Shown here: piece after piece, positions 34,541 through 42,354 of the stretch
Numbering within the stretch: the stretch's first letter is position 1
How the letters are laid out: the number at the start of each line of letters is the position of its first letter
NCBI GenBank assembly: GCA_963713085.1
Contig: CAVQKQ010000022.1
Coordinates: 118,166 to 182,165 of the forward strand
Reading direction: 5' to 3'
DNA length: 64,000 bases
Source: PFJX01 sp963713085
GTDB taxonomy: Bacteria > Pseudomonadota > Gammaproteobacteria > Burkholderiales > Thiobacillaceae
The notes under the pieces: model-generated
The model's database searches: none
The model's input: the letters and a program-made list of their open reading frames with translations, nothing else
Told to the model about the DNA's origin: nothing
Made by a program: the position numbers and the translations under genes

Positions 34541-35464
34541 CTAACGCCCGGTTTTCTCGGCCGGCTTGTCGGCTTGGCCTTCGGTTTCGGGCGGTTTTCC
34601 CGGCAAACCGGCCTTTTCCCGCATCATCGGCGGCAACGGCTTCCTCGCCTTGCTGCCGGGAGTGGGCGCACGCCGGCGCGCCGGCGCATCCACGCTGCCC
34701 ATGATCTCCATCTTGCCCAATACGGCCGGATCGGTCTCGCCGTTGATGTTGATGATGTTGAGCCGGCCCTGGCCCAGCTTCATCTCGTTCCTGAAATCGT
34801 AGACCGCGCCCATCACGGTCAGGTGCCCGCTCAGGACCTCGTCCTCGAACTTGCTCATGGCCTGGCGCACCTGATTGTTCACGTTGAGCTTGACGCCGGA
34901 CAGGCCGCCCTCGCCTTTGGGGATCTGGAGGGTGTCCAGTTCACGCCGGATCTGCGGGGATTCCTGGCTGTAGTCCGAAGCGGCCGCCTGGATGGCCTCG
35001 CACGCCACGTGGCCGACGATCAGCAGCAGCGGGGTGTGCAGGTGCTGTACGCCGAACTCCACCGATCCCTCGGCGGTCCCCAGCTGGTTGCCGATGTTGC
35101 GGACCATGAACAAATCGCCGTCCGGCGTGGCGTCGAAGTCCGGGGTCTGGATCCGGGAATCGGAACAGGTGATCACGGTGGCCCGGGGATGCTGTTCGGC
35201 CTGGAATGGCTGGAAATACCCCGCCCGGTGCCCGCGCATGAACTTCCGGTTGTCCTTGACGATGTTCCTGACCATGTCCCTGACTTCTTCGCCGCTCTGC
35301 CGGTCATTCAAGGTCGCCGCGTATTCGCGGATGACCTCCTTGACGATCTGCCGGATCTGTTCCCGTTCGGCCGGGTTCATGGCGGGCGCGTCGGCGGCGA
35401 TGGCGGAGGCCACCGACAGTCCCAAACTCACGCCCAACGCCAGTTGCAGGATGGAAGGCTTCAT
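34541..35464 (-). CDS. Secreted beta-class carbonic anhydrase
   Basis: This interconverts CO2 and bicarbonate with zinc. Residues 1-24 are a signal peptide (cleavage near AIA-AD), followed by a charged helical segment, then the beta-carbonic anhydrase core with zinc ligands Cys100, His152 and Cys155 and the Asp102-Arg104 dyad in TCSDSRI. RNIGNQ is also typical. Residues about 255-307 form a Pro/Lys/Arg-rich tail. The signal peptide places it in the periplasm, unlike most beta-class enzymes. Its neighbours ubiB and serC give no direct hint. Confidence 0.88.
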   Translation of the reverse strand: MKPSILQLALGVSLGLSVASAIAADAPAMNPAEREQIRQIVKEVIREYAATLNDRQSGEEVRDMVRNIVKDNRKFMRGHRAGYFQPFQAEQHPRATVITCSDSRIQTPDFDATPDGDLFMVRNIGNQLGTAEGSVEFGVQHLHTPLLLIVGHVACEAIQAAASDYSQESPQIRRELDTLQIPKGEGGLSGVKLNVNNQVRQAMSKFEDEVLSGHLTVMGAVYDFRNEMKLGQGRLNIININGETDPAVLGKMEIMGSVDAPARRRAPTPGSKARKPLPPMMREKAGLPGKPPETEGQADKPAEKTGR

Positions 35465-35537
35465 CGCATACCCCAGGTGACATGATCTGATTGCCGATAT
35501 CGGCAGATACGGAAAAAACTTCAGACCCGGCAGGGGC

Positions 35538-37217
35538 TCAATCCTTGCCGGAACGCCAGATGGCGAACAGGATCCAGAGGCTGTTGAAGAAGGCCACCAC
35601 GAATCCGAGCAGGCCCAGCAACGGCAGGCCGAACAATTCGGGCCCGCCCCTGACGGTCATGATGATGCTGGATCCCACCACCAGCGAGGCGGTCAGCACG
35701 CCCATGGTCAAACGGTTCGCGGCCTGGTTGAGCTGCAGGCCGAAATGGTCCAGGCGCTTCAGGTCCAAATCGATCCGGACCCGGCCACGGCGCATCTGGC
35801 GGAACAGGCGGGCCACATCCCGGGGCAGGCCGATGACCACCTCGGCCATCTCACGCAAACCCAGACGGGCCCGCCGGGCCAGGGCCTGGGGCGAATAGCG
35901 CGCTTCCAGGACCCGCTGAACGAAGGGCGCCATGTGGTCCACCATGTGGAAATCCGGGTCCAGCTGGAAACCCAAGCCTTCCAGCGTGATCACCGCCTTG
36001 AACAGCAAGGTCATATCCGGGGGGAGTGCCAGGTTGTTGTCGCGCATGACCGCGGTAATGTCGATCAGCAGCGGTCCGACCCGGATATCCTTGAGGGCCA
36101 GATTGTCGTAACCGAACATCAGTTCCGACAGGTCGTAGGCCAGATGGGATTCGTCGATCTCGGCGTCACCCGCCCATTGGGCCAGCACGTTCAGCATGGC
36201 CACCTCGTTCTTCTTGATGAGCGCTTCCAGGAAGTCGATCAGTTGTTCCCGCCGGGGGTCCGTGACTCGTCCGACCATGCCGAAATCGATCAGGCCCACC
36301 CGGTTTCCGGGCATGAATATGACATTGCCTGGATGGGGATCGGCATGGAAATAGCCGTCAATGAGGATCATCTTGAGCACAGCATCCGCGCCACGGGCCG
36401 CCAGCAGGGACAGGTCGTAGCCCTCCTCGACGGCGCGGGTCAACTGGTTGCCGGGTATCCCTTCCAGTTCCTCCTGGACATTGACAATCTCGCCGCAGAA
36501 TTCCCAAAACACCCGGGGGATGCACACCGTGTCGTCCTGGATGAAACTGCGTCCGAAGACATCCAGGTTGCGCGCCTCCTTCACCAAGTCCAACTCCCGG
36601 TCCAGCGATCGCCTGAGTTGGCCGACGATCTGTACCGGGTGATAGCGGCGCGAATCCGGAATTTCCATCTCCAGCAGGCGCGCGAGATGGACCAGGATGC
36701 GCAGGTCCGCGGCAATCTTTTCGACGATGTCGGGCCTGCGTACCTTGACCACCACTGGCGTACCGTCATGCAGACGCGCCCGGTGCACCTGGGCGATGGA
36801 TGCCGCGGCAAAGGGTTCGGTCTCGAACGATTCGAATACCTCCTGCACCCTCTTGCCCCATACCGCCTCCAGGCCGGGGCGCAATTTCTCGAACGGAACC
36901 GGCGGCACGTGGCTGTGCAGACGCTCGAACTCGGCAATCCACGAAGGCGGAAACACATCCACCCGTGTCGCAAGGATCTGCCCCAGTTTGACGAAGGTGG
37001 GCCCCAGGTCCGTCAAGGCCAGACGGATACGAACGGGCAGGTCGAGATGCGCCACATCCAGGGACGCCTGCCGGTGCAGTAATCGCCCCGCCCTTTCCAG
37101 CAGATGAGCGATGCCCAGAAGGCGGACCACGTCGCCCCAGCCATAGCGGATCAGAACCAGGGAGATTTCATGGAGGCGCGGCAAGTCCCGCACCATGGAG
37201 ATGGTTTCGCGCAGCAT
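35538..37217 (-). CDS. ubiB: UbiB/AarF/ABC1 family protein kinase-like ATPase
   Basis: This 559-residue protein belongs to the atypical kinase family needed for ubiquinone synthesis or lipid homeostasis. FVKLGQILATR is the KxGQ motif, APFAAAS-type A-rich loop (FAAASIAQVHRA), HADPHPGN the catalytic loop and LIDFGMVGR the metal site. Two membrane helices close the C-terminus. The ubiE and ubiJ genes are absent from this window, so a general AarF role is equally possible. It follows the helical protein by eight bases. Confidence 0.88.
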   Translation of the reverse strand: MLRETISMVRDLPRLHEISLVLIRYGWGDVVRLLGIAHLLERAGRLLHRQASLDVAHLDLPVRIRLALTDLGPTFVKLGQILATRVDVFPPSWIAEFERLHSHVPPVPFEKLRPGLEAVWGKRVQEVFESFETEPFAAASIAQVHRARLHDGTPVVVKVRRPDIVEKIAADLRILVHLARLLEMEIPDSRRYHPVQIVGQLRRSLDRELDLVKEARNLDVFGRSFIQDDTVCIPRVFWEFCGEIVNVQEELEGIPGNQLTRAVEEGYDLSLLAARGADAVLKMILIDGYFHADPHPGNVIFMPGNRVGLIDFGMVGRVTDPRREQLIDFLEALIKKNEVAMLNVLAQWAGDAEIDESHLAYDLSELMFGYDNLALKDIRVGPLLIDITAVMRDNNLALPPDMTLLFKAVITLEGLGFQLDPDFHMVDHMAPFVQRVLEARYSPQALARRARLGLREMAEVVIGLPRDVARLFRQMRRGRVRIDLDLKRLDHFGLQLNQAANRLTMGVLTASLVVGSSIIMTVRGGPELFGLPLLGLLGFVVAFFNSLWILFAIWRSGKD

Positions 37218-37225
37218 CGTCGGAT

Positions 37226-37864
37226 TTACTTATGCTTGGCGTCTAGGCTGTCAGCCAAGCCACGCAGTATGCCGGACGCCACCGCGGTCAACCGGCTTCC
37301 CGCCTCCTGCGCGGTGCTGATGGCCTCGCTCCCCGCCCCGGAAGCCACCTCGGCCAGATGATTGTTGAATACTTCCAGGACCGCTTTGACCCGCATCCCC
37401 GTGTCCGTGCCGGTACGGCCGAGATGCGTGCTTATATCCAGGAGCTCCTGTTTTAGCCACCCCTGGGCCTTGGCCGACGAATCCTTGAGCGTGGTGAGCA
37501 GGTCATCCTCAAGCTCCCTGAACTCGTCCACCGTCTCCCGCACGTCCTGGTCAGCGAAATGACGACCTTGCCCCCAAACCTCTTCCAGGGCCAGCTGCAC
37601 GGAATAGACGGAGCGGCTGACAGCCTCGTCCAAGCCATGCACCGCCTCCAGCAAGGCAGTCCCCGCCTCGCTACCACGTTGCGCGAGACCCTCGCCCACA
37701 CCGCTGACGGTCATCCGCATGACTTCTTTGATCGCCGGCGGGTCCAACTGGCGTTCAACCAAGGTCTTCATCACCAGTTCGCGCACCCTCCCCCTCAAAC
37801 CACTTTCCGGTTCCAGCGCGGTACCGATATAGATAACGCTTTCTTCTTTATTATCAGTAGACAT
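37226..37864 (-). CDS. Helical protein of unknown function, possible DUF6781 family
   Basis: The 212-residue product is predicted to be largely helical, without signal peptide or membrane segment. It contains long amphipathic stretches such as DVRETVDEFRELEDDLLTTL and many Ala/Gly/Ser, a phasin-like composition. I cannot assign a function. It sits eight bases before ubiB, so the two are likely one operon and it may act on the kinase or membrane lipids. The family name is from memory and not verified. Confidence 0.65.
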   Translation of the reverse strand: MSTDNKEESVIYIGTALEPESGLRGRVRELVMKTLVERQLDPPAIKEVMRMTVSGVGEGLAQRGSEAGTALLEAVHGLDEAVSRSVYSVQLALEEVWGQGRHFADQDVRETVDEFRELEDDLLTTLKDSSAKAQGWLKQELLDISTHLGRTGTDTGMRVKAVLEVFNNHLAEVASGAGSEAISTAQEAGSRLTAVASGILRGLADSLDAKHK

Positions 37865-37964
37865 GCACTATCTCCTTAATGTTTGTTATCAACACTTTCA
37901 CTCTTATACTAGACAAGCTGCAACCGGCAATGGCTTAATCGCGGAAATTTTTTCCCGACACACT

Positions 37965-38441
37965 ATGCGCGTACCACCGCTCGTCGCCCTGATTCTGGCA
38001 ACCGTTTGCCTCTCCAATCTCAGCTTGGCTGGGGGCTCTGTGTCGGATGGCATCCAGGAACAGGTCAAACCTCTGCTGAAAGCCCTGAGCATGATCGGGA
38101 CTCCTTACAAATTTGGTGGCAAGGACCCGGACAAAGGCATGGACTGCAGCGGCTTTGTAGGGCACGTCTATAAGGAATCCGCGGATATCTCCCTGCCACG
38201 CACGGCCAGGCAGATGAGTCATGAAGGGCAGAATATCGCCAGGGATGACCTTCAGCCCGGCGATCTGGTTTTTTTCAATACCCTGAAAAAACCTTTTTCC
38301 CACGTCGGCATCTATGCCGGCAATGGCGAATTCGTCCATGCCAGCAGCACCCGCAGCAAGGAAGTCACCCTCTCGCACCTGGACAGCGATTACTGGGCCA
38401 AGCGCTTCAACGGCGCACGCCGCATAGTCCCAACCGAATGA
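37965..38441 (+). CDS. Secreted C40 family NlpC/P60 peptidase
   Basis: This hydrolyses peptide bonds in peptidoglycan stems. The start at 37965 (MRVPPLVALILA) gives a clean signal peptide ending about residue 22 (LSLAGG). The catalytic cysteine is in MDCSGFVGHVY, the histidine in FSHVGIYAG and the third residue in FVHASSTR; all are present. The 158 residues are a minimal domain. It is divergent from the helical protein. The longer ORF beginning at 37863 lacks a signal peptide and is rejected. Confidence 0.88.
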   Translation: MRVPPLVALILATVCLSNLSLAGGSVSDGIQEQVKPLLKALSMIGTPYKFGGKDPDKGMDCSGFVGHVYKESADISLPRTARQMSHEGQNIARDDLQPGDLVFFNTLKKPFSHVGIYAGNGEFVHASSTRSKEVTLSHLDSDYWAKRFNGARRIVPTE

Positions 38442-38591
38442 TCCGGGACGGTTTCCCGCTGAAACCGATATCAAGACTCACCCCCCACTGTTTTCTCACT
38501 GAACAACGCGATACGAAATCGAATTGTGTGATCGCTGATGGCGCCTATGGCACGACAACACTTCTATTTCTTGGATATCGACGTTTTTAGT

Positions 38592-38606
38592 TGATAACCA
38601 TTCTCA
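38592..38606 (+). promoter_or_regulatory. Fur-box-like operator upstream of the kinase-feoAB operon
   Basis: The site TGATAACCATTCTCA matches the 7-1-7 Fur consensus TGATAATnATTATCA at 12 of 14 defined positions. It overlaps a possible -35 element TTGATA (38591-38596) with a weak -10 about 17 bases on. It lies 106 bases before the first gene of the unit leading to feoA and feoB, which is where iron control would be expected. Confidence 0.6.
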
Positions 38607-38711
38607 GTTAGGGGAAAATCATCCCATCTGATTTCTTTCCCCAGAAAGCCAACCACATCCCGTCCACCGATGGCCCATCATGGATGGATATGAAGCAGTA
38701 ATAATCCTGAC

Positions 38712-40232
38712 ATGACCCCCCTCGTTGCCGGCCTGCTGAGCCCGGACGCTTACCCCCATCCCGCGCCGGGACTTCGCCTGATAGAGACCCATATCTCCTG
38801 GGTCTTTCTTGCCGGCGAGTATGCCTACAAGGTGAAGAAGCCAGTCAATCTGGGCTTTCTGGATTTCAGCACCCTGGAAAAACGGCGTTTTTTCTGCGAG
38901 GAGGAGATTCGCCTGAATCGCCGGCTCGCGCCTGAAATCTACTTGGACGTGGCTTCGATTTGCGGCAGCGAACAGGCCCCGAGGGTGGATGGACAAGGCG
39001 AGGTGGTGGAATGGGCGGTGGAGATGCGCGCCTTTCCGGCGGATGCCACACTGGACCGGGAAACCGATATCAACACGGTTCAGATCGATGCCATCGCCGA
39101 CCGTGTTGCCGCCTTCCATCAAACCGTTTCCCCGGCATCCCCGGAAAGCAATTACGGCACCCCGGACGCCGTCCGCCAACCGATAGAAGCCAACTTTACC
39201 CATCTCCGTTCGCTACGGCCGCCACGGGAGATATTGGACCACCTGGCTCCCACGGAGAACTGGAGCCGAAACGAGGGCGCGCGGCTGGAAGCCGCTTTCG
39301 CGCAACGCAAGGCGGCTGGTTTTGTGCGCGAGTGTCATGGCGACCTGCATCTGGGCAATATCGCCTGGGCGGACGAAGCACCCATCATTTTCGACGGCAT
39401 CGAGTTCAATCCGGGCCTGCGTTTCATCGATGTGATGAGCGACGTCGGTTTTCTGGCCATGGACCTGCATTTTCGCGGCCGCCACGACCTTGCCTGGCGT
39501 TTCCTGAACCGCTATCTGGAAAACACCGGGGACTTTGCCGGCCTGGATGTCCTGCTTTATTACCAAGTATACCGGGCGATGGTCCGCGCCAAGGTGGCCG
39601 CCATTCGGACCAGCCAAGCCGGTGGCGACGGCAGCGAATGCCTGGCCTACCTGAACCTGGCCAACCGATTGATGCAACCACCCCGCCCCGCCCTTTACCT
39701 TATGTATGGTGTATCGGGATCCGGCAAGACCTGGCTTTCCCAAGGCATGCTGGAAAGGCTCGGCGCCATCCGGCTGCGCTCGGACGTGGAACGCAAGCGC
39801 CTTTACGGCCTGGCGCCAGCCCAGGACAGCCGCGCCATCGTGGGAGACATCTACACCCCGGAAGCGGGGGCGCGAACCCTGGATAGCCTGCTTGTTCAGG
39901 CCAGGGCACTGCTCACTGCCGGATTTCCGGTCATTGTCGATGCCACCTTCCTTGCCCGTTCCTGGCGCCTCCCCTTCCAGGAACTCGCCAAGACCCTGGC
40001 GGTACCTTGGCGCATCATTGCACCGGAAGTCCCGAGCGAGGTGCTGCGCCGCCGTGTCTCGGAGCGCATGGCCAAGGGCCGGGACGCCTCCGAGGCCGAT
40101 CTTGAAGTACTCGCCGCCCAGTTGGAGTCAGGCGAGCCCCTGACCCAGGACGAACTGGGCCACACCCTGAGGCTTTCCGGCCCCTGGACCATTGATGACG
40201 CCGTGAATCGATTGCAAAGCGAAATGCCATGA
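38712..40232 (+). CDS. Phosphotransferase / P-loop kinase fusion protein
   Basis: This 506-residue protein joins two kinase folds. Residues about 30-300 resemble aminoglycoside/choline phosphotransferases, with the catalytic HGDLHLGNI at 209-217 and the metal site FDGIEFNP. Residues about 330-500 are a P-loop kinase of the zeta-toxin/AAA_33 type with Walker A GVSGSGKTW at 333-341 and VDATFL. Neither substrate is known; no antibiotic resistance should be assumed. Its stop overlaps the feoA start by four bases, tying it to ferrous iron uptake. Confidence 0.85.
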   Translation: MTPLVAGLLSPDAYPHPAPGLRLIETHISWVFLAGEYAYKVKKPVNLGFLDFSTLEKRRFFCEEEIRLNRRLAPEIYLDVASICGSEQAPRVDGQGEVVEWAVEMRAFPADATLDRETDINTVQIDAIADRVAAFHQTVSPASPESNYGTPDAVRQPIEANFTHLRSLRPPREILDHLAPTENWSRNEGARLEAAFAQRKAAGFVRECHGDLHLGNIAWADEAPIIFDGIEFNPGLRFIDVMSDVGFLAMDLHFRGRHDLAWRFLNRYLENTGDFAGLDVLLYYQVYRAMVRAKVAAIRTSQAGGDGSECLAYLNLANRLMQPPRPALYLMYGVSGSGKTWLSQGMLERLGAIRLRSDVERKRLYGLAPAQDSRAIVGDIYTPEAGARTLDSLLVQARALLTAGFPVIVDATFLARSWRLPFQELAKTLAVPWRIIAPEVPSEVLRRRVSERMAKGRDASEADLEVLAAQLESGEPLTQDELGHTLRLSGPWTIDDAVNRLQSEMP

Positions 40233-40492
40233 CCCGACTCTGTTCCCTGCACACCTACCCGGCCGGCCGCTGCGGCACCATCGTGCGCATTGACGCCGAA
40301 GAGGACCTTGCCGCCCGCATGCGCGCCCTGGGGCTGATACTCGGCCGGCGCGTGCAGGTGGTGCGCCGTTCGCCGTTCCAGGGGCCGATCCAGGTAAGGG
40401 CGGGGCAGACCGACGTGATCATCCGCCGGTCAGAGGCCGCACGGGTCTTCCTGACGCCCTGCGATCCCGAACACACCTGCACCCAGGCATGA
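40229..40492 (+). CDS. feoA: Ferrous iron transport protein A
   Basis: FeoA is a small SH3-like cytoplasmic partner of FeoB. The 87-residue product has LAARMRALGLILGRRVQVVRR followed by DVIIRRSEAARV, the usual FeoA beta-barrel pattern. It overlaps the kinase gene upstream and feoB downstream by four bases each. Confidence 0.93.
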   Translation: MTRLCSLHTYPAGRCGTIVRIDAEEDLAARMRALGLILGRRVQVVRRSPFQGPIQVRAGQTDVIIRRSEAARVFLTPCDPEHTCTQA

Positions 40493-42285
40493 AGAAACGT
40501 ATCGCCCTGGTGGGCATGCCGAACACAGGCAAGTCCACGCTGTTCAACCGGCTTACCGGCGCCGGCGCCCATACGGGCAACTGGCCCGGCATCACCGTGG
40601 AACTGCTCTCGGCCAAGCTGTTGCTGGGCGACAGCATGGTGGAATTGGTGGATCTGCCAGGGCTGCACAATCTGCACGGTTTTTCCGAGGACGAGCGGGT
40701 GGCGCGCCATTTCCTGGAAACCCAGCCGGTCAACCTGTTGCTGGTGGTGCTCAACACCACCCAGCTGGAACGCCAACTTGCACTTGTGCTTCAACTCAAG
40801 GCCCTGGGCCTGCCCATGGTGCTGGCCCTGAACATGTCCGACGAGGCGAAAACCCGGGGTATCCGGGTTGACGAGGCCGCCCTGTCGGAGCGGCTAGGTA
40901 TTCCGGTCCGTCTGATCAGCGCCAAACATGGCCAATGCGTACCCGAACTGCGCAACACCCTGGTGGAACTGATACACCAGCATCCCCAGGCCGTCACGGC
41001 CCGGGCCGCGCCCCTGGCCGAGGACGACGGCATCGAGCAGACCCTGGACGATCTGCTGGCCCAAACCACCGTGTTTCCCCAGGAACTTTCCCCCAATCTG
41101 ACCGACCGGCTCGACCGGGCCCTGCTCCACCCCTGGTTGGGGCTGCCCCTGTTCGGTCTGATCATGCTGGTGATGTTCCAGGCGGTCTACGGCCTCGGCA
41201 CGCCCCTGCAGGACAGCCTGGCCTGGGTGCTGGACCAGATCAAGACCCTGTGGCTCGCCCCCCTGGTCGTCGGCCTGCCGGCCTGGCTCGGCAACTTCCT
41301 GCTGGACGGCCTGTATGACGGCATCGGCACCGTCATGTCGTTCCTGCCCATCATCGTGGTGTTCTTCCTGGCCATGGCCGTGGTGGAGGACAGCGGCTAT
41401 CTGGCCCGGGCCGCCTTCATCATGGACGCCCTGATGGCGCGCATGGGCCTGGATGGCCGCGCCTTCGTCATGCAGCTGATGGGCTTCGGCTGCAACGTCC
41501 CGGCCATGATGGGGACCCGGGTCATGCGCAACCGGACCCAGCGCATCATGACCATGATGCTGATCCCGTTCTCCCTCTGCTCGGCCCGGTTCCAGGTGTT
41601 TTTGTTCTTCACCAGCGCGGTGTTCTCGCCCGCCTCCGCCCCCTGGGTGCTGTTCAGCCTTTACGTGATGAGCTTCGCCGTAGCCTTCCTCACAGCCTGG
41701 CTGATGCGCAGCCGGAGCCGGCGCGATCCGGACCCCCTGCTCATGGAACTGCCACCCTATCGCCTGCCCACACTGGTCTATCTGGTGCGGCAGGGTTTTC
41801 GGGAATCCTGGAATTTCCTGCGCCAGGCCGGCGGATTCATCGTCCTGGGGGTGATCCTGGTCTGGTTCCTGACCCACTTCCCCACCGACGTCGCCCCCGC
41901 CGGACCGGACTCGCTAGCCGGCCAGTTGGCCACCTGGATGAGTCCAGTGTTCTCGCCCCTCGGGATCGATCGCCTGTTGTCCGTGGCCCTGCTGTTCGGC
42001 TTCGTCGCCAAGGAAGTGGTGATCGGCTCCCTGGCGGTGATATACGGCGCCGGCCCGACCGAACTGACCGGCATCCTGTCGCGCCAGTTGGACTGGGTTC
42101 AGGCCTACAGCTTCATGCTGTTCACCCTGATCTACACCCCCTGCCTGTCCTCCCTGGCGACGCTGCGCCGGGAATCGGGCCACAGCAAGTACATGTTCGC
42201 CTCCCTGGCCTGGTCCCTGTTCCTGGCCTGGCTGGTCAGTTTCATCTTCTATCAGGGCGCCAAGTCGCTGGGTCTAGGGCAATAG
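40489..42285 (+). CDS. feoB: Ferrous iron transport protein B
   Basis: FeoB is the inner-membrane Fe2+ transporter with an N-terminal G domain. Walker A/G1 is GMPNTGKST at residues 9-17, G3 is DLPGLHN, G4 is LNMSDE. The C-terminal part has about eight membrane segments with two Gate motifs, including GFGCNVPAMMGTR. At 598 residues it is shorter than E. coli FeoB (773) because loops are trimmed, as in many betaproteobacteria. feoC is not adjacent. Confidence 0.96.
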   Translation: MKKRIALVGMPNTGKSTLFNRLTGAGAHTGNWPGITVELLSAKLLLGDSMVELVDLPGLHNLHGFSEDERVARHFLETQPVNLLLVVLNTTQLERQLALVLQLKALGLPMVLALNMSDEAKTRGIRVDEAALSERLGIPVRLISAKHGQCVPELRNTLVELIHQHPQAVTARAAPLAEDDGIEQTLDDLLAQTTVFPQELSPNLTDRLDRALLHPWLGLPLFGLIMLVMFQAVYGLGTPLQDSLAWVLDQIKTLWLAPLVVGLPAWLGNFLLDGLYDGIGTVMSFLPIIVVFFLAMAVVEDSGYLARAAFIMDALMARMGLDGRAFVMQLMGFGCNVPAMMGTRVMRNRTQRIMTMMLIPFSLCSARFQVFLFFTSAVFSPASAPWVLFSLYVMSFAVAFLTAWLMRSRSRRDPDPLLMELPPYRLPTLVYLVRQGFRESWNFLRQAGGFIVLGVILVWFLTHFPTDVAPAGPDSLAGQLATWMSPVFSPLGIDRLLSVALLFGFVAKEVVIGSLAVIYGAGPTELTGILSRQLDWVQAYSFMLFTLIYTPCLSSLATLRRESGHSKYMFASLAWSLFLAWLVSFIFYQGAKSLGLGQ

Positions 42286-42354
42286 GACTTTAGTCCCATA
42301 CGCGTCCGCGGCCCGGCGCGCTAACATGAACCCATCCCTCTCGCGGCCTGTTCC

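Noticed and set aside
34530..34551. Hairpin ccgggcg/cgcccgg followed by TTTTC on the plus strand
   Set aside because: It looks like a terminator, but no plus-strand gene ends here; it overlaps the carbonic anhydrase stop on the other strand.
37863..37964. Longer start for the NlpC/P60 gene
   Set aside because: It overlaps the divergent gene's start and hides the signal peptide that begins at 37965.
38712..40232. Aminoglycoside resistance gene
   Set aside because: The N-terminal fold resembles APH enzymes, but the fusion and the iron-operon context argue against a resistance role.
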